Source: an uncultured Flavobacteriales bacterium (GTDB taxonomy: Bacteria; Bacteroidota; Bacteroidia; CAIKAF01). Taken from it: a stretch of 6,002 bases of DNA. Each line of letters opens with the position of its first letter. Positions within the stretch are counted from its first letter, which is position 1. The notes below the pieces were generated by a model, which saw nothing but the letters and a program-made list of their open reading frames with translations, did no database searches and was not told the DNA's origin. Made by a program: the position numbers and the translations under genes. Location: assembly GCA_937925455.1 (NCBI GenBank), contig CALEWF010000042.1:1-6002 (forward strand). Reading direction: 5' to 3'. Positions 5,891-6,002 of the stretch are shown here, in pieces.

Positions 5891-6002
5891 TAATTAAATA
5901 ATTCAACACTTCTTCATAAAGCTTTACATACTTTTCTGCCACTATTTTACTATCAAATTTTCTTACTACTTTTTCTCTGGCATTATGGCAAAGCTCATCA
6001 TA
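5883..6002 (-). CDS. Probable glycosyltransferase, C-terminal 39 residues only (5' part beyond the window)
   Basis: The minus strand is open from the right edge to a TAG at 5885-5883. The 39 residues include NAREKVVRKFDSKIVAEKYV, followed by KLYEEVLNYLISD. The pattern AREKVxxKFDxxxVAxKYxxLYEEVL is typical of the C-terminal helix of GT-B fold, family GT4 ('group 1') glycosyltransferases. Such an enzyme would transfer a sugar from a nucleotide donor to a growing surface glycan at the cytoplasmic face of the membrane. This fits a neighbourhood making GDP-fucose, though the donor and acceptor cannot be read from this fragment. The last three residues and the stop lie in or next to the CACTAATCAC repeat, so the original C-terminus may have been altered slightly. 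The call rests on a short tail and context. Confidence 0.65.
   Translation of the reverse strand, partial: YDELCHNAREKVVRKFDSKIVAEKYVKLYEEVLNYLISD

Overview
The window comes from a bacterial surface-polysaccharide (O-antigen, capsule or exopolysaccharide) locus. All five recognisable genes are on the minus strand and read from right to left. In transcription order they are: the last 39 codons of a probable glycosyltransferase (right edge), a 269-bp intergenic stretch built from small repeats, gmd (GDP-mannose 4,6-dehydratase), an 885-residue PHP-ABC ATPase of the TrlF/Ppl type, a 385-residue AlbA_2/HATPase_c_4 protein, and the first 195 codons of fcl (GDP-L-fucose synthase, cut by the left edge).

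The organism cannot be named from this window. The standard genetic code fits, Shine-Dalgarno sites are clear, and GDP-L-fucose synthesis together with a glycosyltransferase suggests a Gram-negative-type or similar bacterium with a fucosylated (or other 6-deoxyhexose) surface glycan. Base composition is uneven. Sampled 60-base lines in gmd are about 45-48% G+C, in fcl about 40-43%, and in the two genes between them about 28-38%.

Gmd converts GDP-D-mannose to GDP-4-keto-6-deoxymannose, and Fcl epimerises and reduces that product to GDP-L-fucose. The two genes are usually adjacent. Here a two-gene unit of about 3.8 kb separates them, in the same orientation, 29 nt after gmd and 47 nt before fcl, with no clear terminator on either side. 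The two inserted genes overlap by 22 bp and so look like one translational unit. The first joins an N-terminal PHP (metal-dependent phosphoesterase-like) domain to an SMC/Rad50-like ABC ATPase with a long coiled coil, the architecture of the single-gene anti-phage system Ppl and of TrlF-family ATPases. The second has a Schlafen-type AlbA_2 domain followed by a GHKL-like ATPase domain. The best candidate for an under-described system is therefore this PHP-ATPase plus AlbA_2 pair, carried inside a sugar-nucleotide operon.

The stretch between gmd and the glycosyltransferase holds a mosaic of REP/MITE-like units: a 24-bp direct repeat, two strong hairpins, 10-bp inverted ends and a CACTAATCAC repeat that also supplies the glycosyltransferase stop codon. 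A weak candidate promoter for gmd lies between this mosaic and the gmd start. I see no RNA genes, CRISPR arrays or complete insertion sequences.
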